Part shown: positions 46,726 to 58,210 of the stretch, in pieces | Position numbering within the stretch: the stretch's first letter is position 1 | How the letters are laid out: every line of letters begins with the position of its first letter | Assembly: GCF_000340215.1 (NCBI RefSeq) | Contig: NW_006921542.1 | Location: 1,516,267-1,580,266 of the forward strand | From: Pseudocercospora fijiensis CIRAD86 | Taxonomy: Eukaryota > Ascomycota > Dothideomycetes > Mycosphaerellales > Mycosphaerellaceae | Length of the DNA: 64,000 bases | Reading direction: 5' to 3' | The notes under the pieces: generated by a model | Seen by the model: the letters and a program-made list of their open reading frames with translations, nothing else | What the model was told of the DNA's origin: nothing | Databases searched by the model: none | Translations under genes and position numbers: made by a program

Positions 46726-47800
46726 TATAGTTTTATACTTATATAGCGTTTAAGATAGATTATAACTACTAGAAGGGGATTCTATTATCGAGTTCCTATC
46801 TAAGTAACTTAAGAAGTTCCTAACCTACTATTCTACCTAGCGCGGTCCTACTTCTATAGCTTTTACGGAAATCGACTAACTATTCGCCGAGATACTATAG
46901 AAAGTATACTTACGCCCTCGGTTCGGGGCCCCCCTTCTAGGTAGGTAGTAGGTATACCGACCGTTTCTAAGATTTACGATCTTATAGAACCGCATTGCGC
47001 GCTTCTAACGGTATACTTCTTACTAATATCCACCGAGAGTTCGCCGAGATATCTAAATAAACGTATACTACTTTCCGATTAGGAAGGTAGCGTTAGATCC
47101 GCGTTAGATTTAGGATACCTCTTCGATTTATACGAAAAGTCTATATCTAATAGAATAGGATTACGCTATTCTGCTAGTATACTTCCTAGAAGAGTCGGCT
47201 AAGTAATTACTAAGATACTATAGAGGGTATACTTACGCCTTTAGTTCGGCCTCTTCCTCTGTTTTCTAGGAAGATAGTGTATATACTAACTGCTCCTAAA
47301 ATTCCGGATCTTACAGAACCGAGTCGCGCAGCTCTAATAGTATACTCTTTAGTAGAATCTACTTAGTAATTACTAAGATACTACAGAAAGTATAGTTACG
47401 TCCTTAGTTCGGACTCCCTCTTATAGGTAGGTATTAGGTATACCGACCGTTACTTAAATCTCGTATTAAATAGAACTAGATTACGCGGTTCTAATAGTAT
47501 ATATTTATTAAATTATATCGATAGACCGTTGAGAAATTAAACTAAACGTATTTTACTTTCTAAATAGAAAGGCGGCGTTAGATTCGCGCTAAGTTCGAGG
47601 TACGTCCCTAATCTATATACTAATTCTATATAGAATTAAGTTGTCTAGTAACAACGGTATAGTTTGTACTAATATTAGCTTAGTATTTACTAATATTTCT
47701 TAATATATCTATAACGCCTACTAACGAGATAGAAATAACTAAGTATATATTATATAATAATACTATAGGTTAGCTAAGAAGGGATTGTAGCCCCTAAGTT
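46726..47800. repeat. Dispersed repeat R2, copy b, with internal tandem units
   Basis: The ends match 15733-16150. The middle holds three related units beginning GATACTA near 46891, 47210 and 47393. Each continues with GTATACTTACG and a TTCGG phrase, and later AGAACCG or AGAACTAG and CTAATAGTATA. A further phrase (ACTTTC then GGCGTTAGAT or AGCGTTAGAT) occurs near 47080 and 47555. It is non-coding as far as I can see. Confidence 0.7.
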
Positions 47801-48040
47801 AATATACCCTATCTAGACTACTAGTCTTTTAATATATACTAAAACCGTATATATAATGTAGGTAAATTTTAGTAATATAAGACTAGTTAAGGGGTTATCT
47901 TAGATTGGTTTAGTTAACCTAATAAACTAAGTATTAGTATTTTTACCTTAAACTTTATATTTTATAAATAATTATTATTAAAAACCATCCTATATATCTA
48001 GAACTAGAGAGATATATATATATAGAGTATATCTACTTTC
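47801..48040. other. AT-rich stretch without recognisable feature
   Basis: About 240 bp, AT-rich, with TA runs near 48010-48030. I see no gene, repeat boundary or promoter here. Confidence 0.6.
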
Positions 48041-48635
48041 TAAAAATACGTTTGTATATTATCTTTACTATATATACTATCCTATCTTAATATTTACTCT
48101 CTTATCGAGCTTGTAGTACTACGACGGGCCTAGACTAGAGTTTTAGTATAACTTTAGAAAGGGGAGCTTAACCTATAGATAAAATAATTAGGGAAATATT
48201 TAAAGAAATACTTAATACTCTAAGCTATATAGTTATTATAGCGAGGCTTAAAGTAATTAAATAAGGCTACGTAGTAATAGATATACTTATATCCTAATAA
48301 ATATACCTATATCCTAGCGGTCGCTATAGGAGGATTTTAACTATAGTATAACTAGATACCCCTACTTACTTCTAGGCCCTTAATAAAGCATATTAAAACG
48401 CTAGTTCGATAGTATACTAATTCAAATATAATAAGAAACCGGGATAGAATTTAAGTTTGTATATATAGTAGATAACTTAGCTAAGAAATCTAGGGTAGCC
48501 TAGATTAGTGAGGTACGTACCCTCGGCTTTTTTTAACTAACGCTAAGCCGAAAGTTTTTAAGCGGAGGTAGCCTCTACGCTACTAGTCCTAGAACGCGCC
48601 CGCGGTCTATAATACTTCCTAGTTTAAAAGACAAA
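48041..48635. repeat. Dispersed repeat R3, copy b
   Basis: It is homologous to 18100-18600, with the same CGGCTTTTTTT / AAGCCG hairpin (48520-48550) and the same end phrase. It adjoins the minus-strand hAT remnant. Confidence 0.75.
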
Positions 48636-48639
48636 TTTA

Positions 48640-49520
48640 AGTAAATAGTATATATAACGCCTTATATAACATTCGATTATTAAAAGCGTTATCCGTAGTA
48701 ATCGAGGTTAGTCTCGTAGTTACGCTAATCCTATCTATTACTATAGTAATAGGCTTCGCTATATCCTTACTAGTATAGGAACCTAGAATTCCTAGGAATC
48801 TGTTTATAACTTCCTAGAGTTTCTAATCCGAATCGATAAAGTATAGTATAATCGAGGGGAAGGAGGCTCTTATACTCCGGCCGAACTAGCTTTCGATAGT
48901 AATAGCTACTTAGCGAGTATTATAGAGGATCTCCCGAATATCGTCTAACCTAGTCTGTCTCTTCTTATTAAATATAGTACGCTAGGTAGTCGCGCTAGGA
49001 AATAGGGGAAATAATAGTTTATAAGATATAGATATATCTTCTATATAGACTCCCTTTCGTAGAATCTTCCGGAAGCCTATTTATAGCTAGTTTTTTGTTT
49101 ACTAGTTACTTAAAGTCTATAGGAGATAAATTAGTAGCCTTTAATACTAAAGCTCCCTTCTATATAGCCTTATATTAGCTATATTTCTAGGCTTAATTTA
49201 AGTAGCCTATAGTTATAGCCGGTAGCTATAGACGGCGTATATAGAAGACGTAGCTCTTTCTCGAACGCTATATCTATATAAACCCTTATCTTCCTCTAAA
49301 ATTTACGATACCGTATAGAACGGAGATAGTTAGTAGACGATAAATTCCTCTCTCCTAGCTTTAGGTATCTTAAGGTTAAACCGTAGAAGTTATAGACGAT
49401 TACTAGTTAACCTTTAAGTCGAGACGCCGTATTATAGTATAATGCCCCCTCTATAAAAAACTTCTAGAATATATCCGTTCGATCCTTACTACCCTATTAT
49501 AATAAGTAATTCTATAGTTT
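48640..49520 (-). pseudogene. hAT-family transposase pseudogene, N-terminal and catalytic part
   Basis: Minus-strand reading through RIP stops gives FYRGGII near 49490, then a region ending in FPLFPSATT. This is followed by TRLDDIREILYNTR near 48930, ESxFGRSIRASFPS, and LYFIDSD near 48840. Then come a GSYTSKDIA-like block (hAT: GSHTGENIA) and ITTDNAFNNRML near 48680, which matches the hAT D-N-A-S-N-N catalytic motif. The C-terminal half is absent; the frame stops at repeat R3b. It may be the complement of the plus-strand C-terminal fragment at 18620-20210. The zinc finger was not identified. Confidence 0.7.
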
Positions 49521-51483
49521 ATACTCCTTTAATCGTAAGTATAAAGGGAACTATATCTTATAGACCTATTAACAAAACTACTTAGTATACTCGAATTTCT
49601 AAAGAAACGCCTAGCTCGCCTTTTCGAAGATATCTAGGTTAATACTCGATATTCTTAGGTCTCCGAATAACCTTCTACTTAGACCTTATAACGGTAAGGA
49701 CTGGGTAGTAGTACCCTATAACGGAATCCTACTACTAGAATTCGGAGAGGATAAATCTAGCCCTAATCGTCGTCCGGTACTCGATAGACTCGAAGGCGAG
49801 TATATAGCCTCGTCTCGAAGTCGTCGTACTCTAGTTCGTATACTAGACTATTTAGACTATTATATCGTCGATATTCTCTAGTATAGCGCTTGGTATGTAT
49901 ATAATCTTATTCGGTATATTTTAAAGTTTTATATAGAGAGCTTAGGAGTAGTAGATATATACTAGTAGCTATAGGGAGACAACCTTTCTTTTGTAGTATC
50001 GTATCGTTAGGAATAGCTAGGTAGTTACTATCTAGCTACCTTTTCTTGTTTCCTAGCTACCCTAGCTAGCCTAACTACTAGAATTTTGCCTTCTATACGG
50101 CGGCTCTCTCCTACTAATAGAACCGAGCTACTATACCTAACAAATTCGAGCTTATTTTTAATTTTAACCTATCCTCTTTTAGTATAAGATACTCGATATA
50201 TAAATACTTAGGCCGAGTCTAACTGTGAAACCTAATACTAACTTATAGCTCCATTTACTAATCCTAGACCCTAAACTCCCTCCGCTTCTTAGTAAAAACC
50301 TAAAAGAGCGCCTAAGCTTTATCGGAACCTATAGAGTAGTTAAGATAAAGCCGTATCGCTAAAATAGATAATCCTTCGGAGGCTTATATAGAGGTTTAGA
50401 GAATTCTGGCGCGAAACTATCGTACTACTAGCTTAGATTCCGGCTACAAGCCTTCTCTATCTAAGTAAAGATTTTATATAGAAGTAGTATTTAACCTACG
50501 GAAATTGCTTTCTATTTAACTACTAGTATCTACTAGCTATAAACGCCGGCTATATATGCTGTCTATAGAATACTTACTTATACCCCTTAATCTTTAATAA
50601 CTCCTACGCCGCCTCTAGATACCTAGTCCCTACTATATTAATTATAACCTACTTTGCCTTTGCCTTTATAGACCTAAGGATATCCTTCTAATACCGATAA
50701 AGAAAATTCTACTCTATATTAAAGATATAAAGACGACTACTCCCGATTCTAATTCTCGCTAGCTTTTTATCGTAGCTTTAACGATAATTTCCTAGATAAA
50801 TAGGAATTTACCTTAGCCCTTTACTAGTACCTCGTCTCTTTAACTATACTCGCTCTATTCCTAGCGCTTATCGTCTATAGCGTTAGGCCCTAAGACTATA
50901 CCTGTTGCTCTATCGACGTATAGTACTTCCTAATTTTTAGTCCCTTTATTCGTAGTATTAAGCTCTTCCGCGATATTCTAAACTCTAGTACTATTATTCT
51001 TAGCTATCTAAATATCTCTATTACTATCGATCGTATTAATAGAGATAGCGGTAATAGGTCTAAATTTATAACGCGCGCGATAGTAGACTAGTAGGACGTC
51101 GATTTTGTAACTATTTAGTACTAGGAGCTATATATCGCCGCTAAGTTACTCTATATTAGGAATAATAGTATTAAGCTAGAGACTAACGATATCTTAAATC
51201 GCCTAAGGGAGAACCGTAGAATAGGCCGGTAGCCTAATATAGCTAACCGCGATAATCGCTACTACGATATATACGTAAACGAGATCGTAAACTAGGTTAG
51301 TAAAAGGATAAACGCGAAACTAGATATAGAGTTTATAAGGGTTAGCGCCGTATATAGATAAAGACTAGATCTAATAGTAACTAGACGTACTAGTACGAAA
51401 TAGTAGATAGCGCAATAGTCGAGCTTATCTTTTAGCTAAAGGACGATAGCTCTCTAGACGTCTTTAATCGTTATAATTTCTTA
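49521..51483. other. Unclassified decayed region left of element D3
   Basis: It contains RIP-interrupted frames on both strands. The clearest is plus-strand 51169-51480, with an Asn/Arg-rich, probably coiled-coil protein (KLETNDILNRLRENRR). The frame may continue after D3 at 58211. A CTAGCTA-rich spot (50030-50090) and an AT-rich pyrimidine tract lie in the middle. No family is recognised. Confidence 0.4.
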
Positions 51484-51488
51484 GATAT
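51484..51488. repeat. Target site duplication of D3, left (GATAT)
   Basis: GATAT lies directly before the left LTR of D3 and recurs at 58206-58210 directly after the right LTR. Confidence 0.9.
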
Positions 51489-52192
51489 TGTAAGGGTTAG
51501 AGGCTAAGCAGTAAGAATGTATACGAAACTTTGAACTAAACTAAAGGGAGCACTAAATTAATATAGCTACTATCTATATAAGACGAACTACGAAGAAAGG
51601 AAGAAGGATGCCTTAGAGGGAGAGCCCCTTCCTTAGTATCCCGCCCTATAGCCGCCTAGCGCGCCCGACGTATAAGCGTAAGTATATATATCCTGCTTAC
51701 TAACTTCTTAGTAAACCTCTGCTTTTAGGTCCTTCCCTACGCGCTAAGCGCGCGCTCGCGTATCCCGCTTATCCGCTATTTCGTAGCGCCTTTGTCTCCT
51801 AGCTAACTTACGTAACGCGCGTATACGAACTCGTTTAACCGCTCTTAAGCAAATATGTTTCTCCTAGCTCTTCCCTATCTTCCGGTTCCCTGCTACTACT
51901 CGGATCTATCCTACGACTCTATATATCTCGCTTACTATCGTCTGTATACGCGTACGCGTATTTTAGTATAGTCCCGTCGTTCGTATATTAATATATAACG
52001 TATTGTTTCGCTATATACGGCCTCCGCGGGAGTCCCTAAGATATTACGTTATACGGCTAAATAGGGGGCTAACTAGGCGACCTACTTCGCTAGAGGCCCC
52101 TACTACTAAGGCAACTTAAATCCGATATTACTTTATAGTATAGCGGCTAGCTTATAGGACTTATCGGTGCTTTCTAGGCAGCTACTATAATA
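51489..52192 (-). repeat. 3' LTR of D3 (704 bp)
   Basis: It starts with the unmutated TGTAAGGG and ends ATAATA, where the partner ends ATAACA. It is the same length as the 5' LTR. Confidence 0.93.
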
Positions 52193-52208
52193 GTAGCCCC
52201 CCCCCCCC
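52193..52208 (-). promoter_or_regulatory. Polypurine tract of D3 (G12)
   Basis: GTAG followed by 12 C on the plus strand, which is a run of 12 G on the element's coding strand, directly before the 3' LTR. This is the expected place for the plus-strand primer. The homopolymer has no CpA and so is immune to RIP. Confidence 0.8.
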
Positions 52209-52229
52209 TCGCTCTACGCGGAGTTCCTA

Positions 52230-55200
52230 CGACGCTAAAGGAGGTCTATATATAATAGGTACTAGTGTTTTTACCCTAGTTCGGATCGGAGACCTTAATC
52301 TAAATTCTATTTATATACTTCTTAGAGAAAGTGTTCCGGGATAGCTCCTTCTATCGTCGTATAGTTAGTATAATCTCGTAGGAATTCTTCGATTACTTCG
52401 CGGGCGAAGATAATACAGCGTAGAGGTTCCTAGGTCGTATCTTCGTCTAAGTACCTCTCCTACTATACCTCTCCCTACGGCCCGGAAGGATTGAGATTTC
52501 CGAAGTTCGTATTACTAAAGCTCTATCCGATAATTGCCCGTACTATACCTAAGGCAGATTCCGGCTCGTCTTCGGTCTAATTAGTAGCCTCGGTAGCTTC
52601 CGGTATTAGCGGAATGTCTTCGGGGTCCGCGATTTCTCCGGTGGTTCTTAGGTTAACGACGTATTTAATCGGGTAAATGTTAAGATTTTCGGAGAGATCT
52701 AGTTCGTATATATATATACCGACTTTCTTTATAATTCGGAAGGGTCCTAGATTTTTCTAGTCGAGCTTTTTTAAAAGTCGGTTAGTTCTAATATATCGTA
52801 AGTTAAGGTAAACGTACTCTCCGACCTAGTAATCTAGCGCGGCGCGTCTACGCTAATTAGCGTAGTACTCGTATACTTCCTAGGTATACCTTATCTCGTC
52901 CTAGAGTTCCTAGTAGGTCTAGGCTATTTAAAGAGCGAGGGTATCGGCGTCTCTTTCCGGATCGTTTACCGGGGGCTCCGGTTCGATTTCTACTAGTTCT
53001 ATACCGGTTCGGGGGTAAAATCTAGTCGAAGCGTAGAAGGGCGTAGTCTAAGTCGTAGCTAATTCCTAATTGTTAATAGCAAATTTAATAGAAGGCGTAA
53101 ATCTTAGCTAGTTATTTTAGTAGTAATTATAGAAGTACCTAATAATTTGCTCGATCTACGCGTTAGCCCGTTCGGTTTGCCTATCGGTCTATAGGTAGTA
53201 AGCCGTTAAAAGGCGCGCTTGAGTTTTTAGTCGCTCGTAGAGGCGCTTCTAGAAACGGGTAACGAAATTCGGGCCGCGATAAGATACAATTGATTTAGGT
53301 AGGCCTATATCTTTCTATATATCTCGGTAGAAGACCTAAGCCGTATTCTTTACGGTTAGGCTACGGGTATTTAATACCTTCTTACGTTTAGTAAGGCGGT
53401 AGACTACGACTAGTATATTTTAAAACTAGAGGCCGTTAAAGTCGGATCCTTTCGGTAGGCCTATAATAAAATCTATTGAAATGTATTACTATAGCTATAG
53501 AGGGATTTTAAGAGGTTTTAGTAGCCCTTACGGCTTACGCGTATCTACTTTCGCTCTACGGTATACTACGTAGCTTTTAACGAATCGGTCGATATCTCGG
53601 TATAGATTAGGCTAGTAGTACTACTTCCGGAGCTAAGACAATATCTTAGCTCGACCGGGATATACTATTCCGTAAGGGTTATAAGCGGAACGTATAATCT
53701 AGTCGCGTAAATCCTCGAAATCCGGGACGTAGAGGGTATTTCTAAACGTTATACGGGGTACTCGGGGTAGAGTTCTATAGAGCTCGTACTCCGAAAGAGA
53801 AACATTCTCGTATAACCGTTCTTCGTTCTATAAAGCTTAAATTAGACCTTTAGTAAAAGCGTCTTCGGCGTATGCCGTCGTAAGCTACTACTCGAGCTAG
53901 GTAGGTTCGAGGAGGTTCTATACTTCTTCTTCGCTTTCCTAGTCGCTATCTAAGTTTTCTAAACTCGTATCTTCGTCGTCCGAGCTATCGTTATCTCCGA
54001 GAAAGGCGGGAGCGGCTATTAGTACGAAGGATACTACGAGGGGCTCTAGGCCGTTAAAGTCGTCTCCGAGGAGCTCGTATAGTTCCTAGCTTAGGTTATA
54101 CTCTTTAAGGATAAACTGCTCTTTACGCTACGGGCCTCGATCTAAAGGCGAGTCTCCGTTACGCCTTGTAAGTACGTCGGCCTATAAGTTTGCTTTACTA
54201 GGCGTATACTAAATAACGAAGTTAAACCGGGAAAGGAACTTACTCTAGCGTACCTACCTACGGCTAAGGATTTTGCTCTTAAGAAAGTAGATAAGGTTCT
54301 TATAATCTAAGCTAACCTAGATTAGTAATTTAGAACCTTCGAGTTCCGGGCGCTATTCTTCGAAAGCCTTAACGATTACGAGGAGCTCCTTATCGCAGAT
54401 ATCGTAATTATATTCCGTAGAGGACATCTTCTTAGAGAGGTAGGCTACGGGTAACTACGTATTTTCCGAGATTGCTCGTTAAAGGAGAACGGCGCTAGTC
54501 GTACCGTCGGAAGTATCGGTTTCTAGATACGTCTCTTTATCGAAGTCGAAGTACTATAGGATCGGTACGGTCGTAAAACTCTACCGTAACTAGTCGAAGG
54601 CTTCTTAATAGGCCGGGGACTATTCGAATTTAACGTCTTTCCGTATAAGTACTATAAGTAAACGGGCGATTCCGCTAAAATTCCGTATAAATCTCTAGTA
54701 GAAGTTAGCGAAGCCGAAGAAGCCTTAGACTTCTTTTACGTTTCGTAGTACTCCCTAATTTAGAACGGCTTCGATCTTACTAGGATCTATTCGAATACCT
54801 TCTAAAGAGACAATAAGGCCGAGGAATTTTACCTCTTACTTATAGAATTCGTACTTATCGATATCGATATATAGTCTAGCTTCTACGAGTTTCTAAAGTA
54901 CCTTTTCGCTATATTCGTAGTATTCCGCTTTCGTTTTGCTATAAATTAGGATATCGTCTATATATACCGAGACGAAGGCGTCTAGGAATTCTTTAAGCGT
55001 ATTATTAATATATAATTAGAACGTACTAGGTCCGTTATAGAGCCCGAACGGTAAGACTAGGTATTCGAAAAGGCCGTAATAGGTTCGGAAGGCTATTAAC
55101 TATTCGTCTCTCTCGGTAATACGGATTACGTTAAAGGCGGCGATTACGTCGAGCTTAGTAAACTAGCGGGCCTTCGAAAGACGTTCGAGCGTTTCGTTTA

Positions 55201-56400
55201 CGAGAGGAATTAGATAGCGGTTCTTTTTCGTTAACGCGTTAAGGCCCTAGTAGTCTATATAGAAGCGGAGACCTCCGCCGGGTTTCCGGGCAAATATAAC
55301 TAGTACGGCCGCTTCGGAGGAGCTAGGGCGGATAAAGCCCTTTTATAAGTTGTCTTCTAGGTATTTCTTTAGTACGAGGAGCTTATCTCGAGATATCGAG
55401 TAGAGAAGGCCGTACGGCGGCGGCTTACCGTTAATCAGCTCGATTTTATAGTCGATACCTAGCCGGTACGGTAGTAGAATATCGGCGTTCTTCCTTAAAA
55501 ACTAGTAAAGTCGGTACTAATACTCCTTCGGTAGTTTCGTTCTTAGATCCGTTAGTTCTTCGTTGAACTTTCGGATAGCCTTCTCGATATCTTATATTAT
55601 TATAGCGAAGATCTAAGTACGTTTATCGCGGGCAAGACGCGAGAAGGTAGCCGCGCTAATAGCGAATATAGTACGATCTCGGGGAGTATCGGAGGTAGAA
55701 CTAGATTCGCTAAAGTAGTACTTAGCGTAATACTTGCTCGTAAAGGATAGAGATTCGGAGACCTAGTCGATAACCGGGTTATACTTTTTAAGCTAAGGAA
55801 GACTAAGAATAACGGGGTAAGTCTTCGGGAGTTTTATAAGGAAAAACATAATATATTCGGTATACGGGCTAATAGTAATAGATAAGTAGTAGATCTAGGT
55901 TACCTTACCGGCGGCCGCGGTCGTACCGTTAAACATTTCTAACTCCCGAGCGTACGTAAGGTCTCAGAACGTTAAGCCGAGCTCCCTCGTATAGTCGTAA
56001 TCTATAAACGAGTAGCCGGTTACGCCGTTGTTAATAAGAGCTATAGTTTTTAATAATTTCTTTTAATTTCCTATTAACGTTTCTACTACAAAAGGCTAGT
56101 AGACTAACTCTTTCTCTATAGCCGAGCTAGAGAAAGGGAAGGTAGTAGTAGATACTCTTAGTTTCAGAACGAATAAACCTTATAAGCGACTATATATAAG
56201 GTTTAAGCTTTTCCCTAGCTACTCGGAGTAGCGCTAGCTAGTAAAGGCGTATCTAGAGTCGTAACATTCGCGGCGGCGACTCGCTATATCGTTAGCGTAT
56301 TTAGCCGGCCGACGAGAGATATATAGAGGCGAGTAATATATCCTTTTACTCCGTAGTAGATATATTCTCCTACTATATAGCGACGCTACTTCTCTTCTTC
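52230..56400 (-). pseudogene. pol of element D3: RT, RNase H, integrase, possible chromodomain
   Basis: Minus-strand reading shows the RT catalytic motif YIDDILI at 54976-54947, preceded by SV. RNase H (about 54560-54360) reads ETDTSDGTTSAVLL and later [23 protein letters not shown], the classic gypsy pattern. The integrase should span about 53750-52750, with fragmentary matches only. Near 52440-52360 the sequence GEV-x-x-ERYLDEDTT-x-EPL then AREVIEEFL looks like the end of a chromodomain (x are stops at probable Gln or Trp), but this is less certain. I did not locate the protease. Confidence 0.82.
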
Positions 56401-56419
56401 CGAAAGCTTACTATTTACT

Positions 56420-57501
56420 AGGGGCGCGCGTAGACGGGCGCCGAGCGAGGTAGCGCTTAAATCTATCGGTTCGGCGGTAGGCTAGGCGCCTAGCGGTATA
56501 AGGGCTATAGTAGGAGCTAGTACTAAAGCCGGCGTCTAAGCTGTCTATAATTTCGACGGTAGTATAGCGAACGGCGACGTAAAGCGGCTAGTATTCGTAC
56601 GGGCGCCTCCGCGGTTAGCGATAATCTTCGCGAAGTTCCGAGTCGTATTATCGATACGCGTAAGTAAGGCGTATAGTTCGGTAATATTTAGGTTCTCCGT
56701 ATCCTTATCGCGGACTTATAGCATTATTTCTTCGCTAAGGCCGCGTACTAAGATCTACTTAGCGACGTCTAGAGGGTATTCGGCGTACCTAATCTCGTAT
56801 TAGAAGGCGGTATAGTATTCTTAGTAGGTCTTATTTACTTGCTTAAGTTTGTCTAAGTTTAGGCGCGTAGTTTACTTATAGTCGGGGTTGCCGAAACTAG
56901 CGTCGAGGGCCTTCTAGATAGTAGCCGTCGTAGTAGTTTCTATATTCTCTAAGAGGCTATAGTAGGAATCGAGGGCGGAGCTACCGAGTAGAGAAAATAT
57001 AAATCCAGTCTTTAAAGCTTTAGTCGGATAGTAGTCGGCGTTAGCGAGAAAGCGGATCTTAACCTATATCTTAAATTCCTCGTATACTTTACACTTACTA
57101 GGAAAGCGTTCGAGGTCGCTAAGCTTCTTACTCTTATTCGAAGTAGGTATAAATAGGTAAGAGGTAGGTACTACGGCGCCTAGGCGAGTAGAGGCGAGTT
57201 ACGACTAGAGGCGGCCTACCTCGTCTTCTTTCTCCGCGATAGAAGCATTCGCGTCGTTAAGAGCCGTACTAAGGCTTATACGAGAGACCGAGAGGAAACG
57301 AGTAGTATCTTTATAAGCCTTAAGCAGGTTAGCGAGTAGTTCTAGGTCGGTAGCGTAGGCGTAATCTAGCTACTCGCACGTAGCGGGGATGTTATTCTAT
57401 ACTAAGCTTAAAAAATCGGGTACTTCGTTAGGTCTTATATTTTAAATCTACTCGTCGGGAGTATCTATCTTAATAGAGGCGATTTTTATAGTAGTTCGTA
57501 A
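56420..57501 (-). pseudogene. gag region of element D3
   Basis: This sequence between 5' LTR and pol is conserved in D1 and D2. The frame is too damaged for me to identify a capsid or zinc knuckle. The assignment rests on position. Confidence 0.55.
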
Positions 57502-58205
57502 TATAAGGGTTAGAGGCTAAGTAGTAAGAATATATACGAAACTTTAAACTAAACTAAAGGGAGTACTAAATTAATATAGCTACTATCTATATAAGACGAA
57601 CTACGAAGAAAGGAAGAAGGGTACCTTAGAGGGAGAGCCCCTTCCTTGGTATCCTGCCTTACGGCCGCCTAGCGCGTCCGACGCGTAAGTATAAGTATAT
57701 ATATCCTGCTTACTAACTTCTTAGTAAACCTCTACTTTTAGGTCCTTCCCTACGCGCTAAGTACGCGCTCGCGTATCCCGCTTATCCGCTATTTCGTAGC
57801 GCCTTTGTCTTCTAGCTAACTTATGTAGCGCGCGTATACGAACTCGTTTAACCGCTCTTAAGTAAATATGTTTCTCCTAGCTCTTCCCTATCTTCCGGTT
57901 CCTTCCTACTACTCGGATCTATCCTACGACTCTATATATCTCGCTTGCTATCGTCCGTATACGCGTACGCGTAGTTTAGTATAGTCCCGTCGTTCGTATA
58001 TTAATATATAATATATTGTTTCGCTATATACGGCCTCTACGGGAGTCCCTAAGATATTACGTTATACGGCTAAATAGGCGACTAACTAGGCGACCTGCTT
58101 CGCTAGGGGCCCCTACTACTAAGGCAACTTAAATCCGATATTACTTTATAGTATAGCGGCTAGCTTATAGGACTTGTCGGTGCTTTCTAGGCAGCTACTA
58201 TAACA
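57502..58205 (-). repeat. 5' LTR of D3 (704 bp)
   Basis: It has the same length as 51489-52192 and ends with unmutated ACA directly before GATAT (58206-58210). Confidence 0.93.
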
Positions 58206-58210
58206 GATAT

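Larger units (their letters stand above)
51489..58205 (-). mobile_element. Family D Ty3/gypsy element, complete copy D3
   Basis: This is a full element of 6717 bp with two 704-bp LTRs (51489-52192 and 57502-58205) and a perfect GATAT duplication. On the minus strand the order is 5' LTR, gag region, pol, polypurine tract, 3' LTR. RIP stops break all frames. D1, D2 and the solo LTR at 46068 belong to the same family. Confidence 0.93.

Noticed and set aside
52193..52208. C12 run as a sequencing artefact
   Set aside because: Its position directly before the 3' LTR is exactly where a polypurine tract is expected, though the exact run length may be uncertain.
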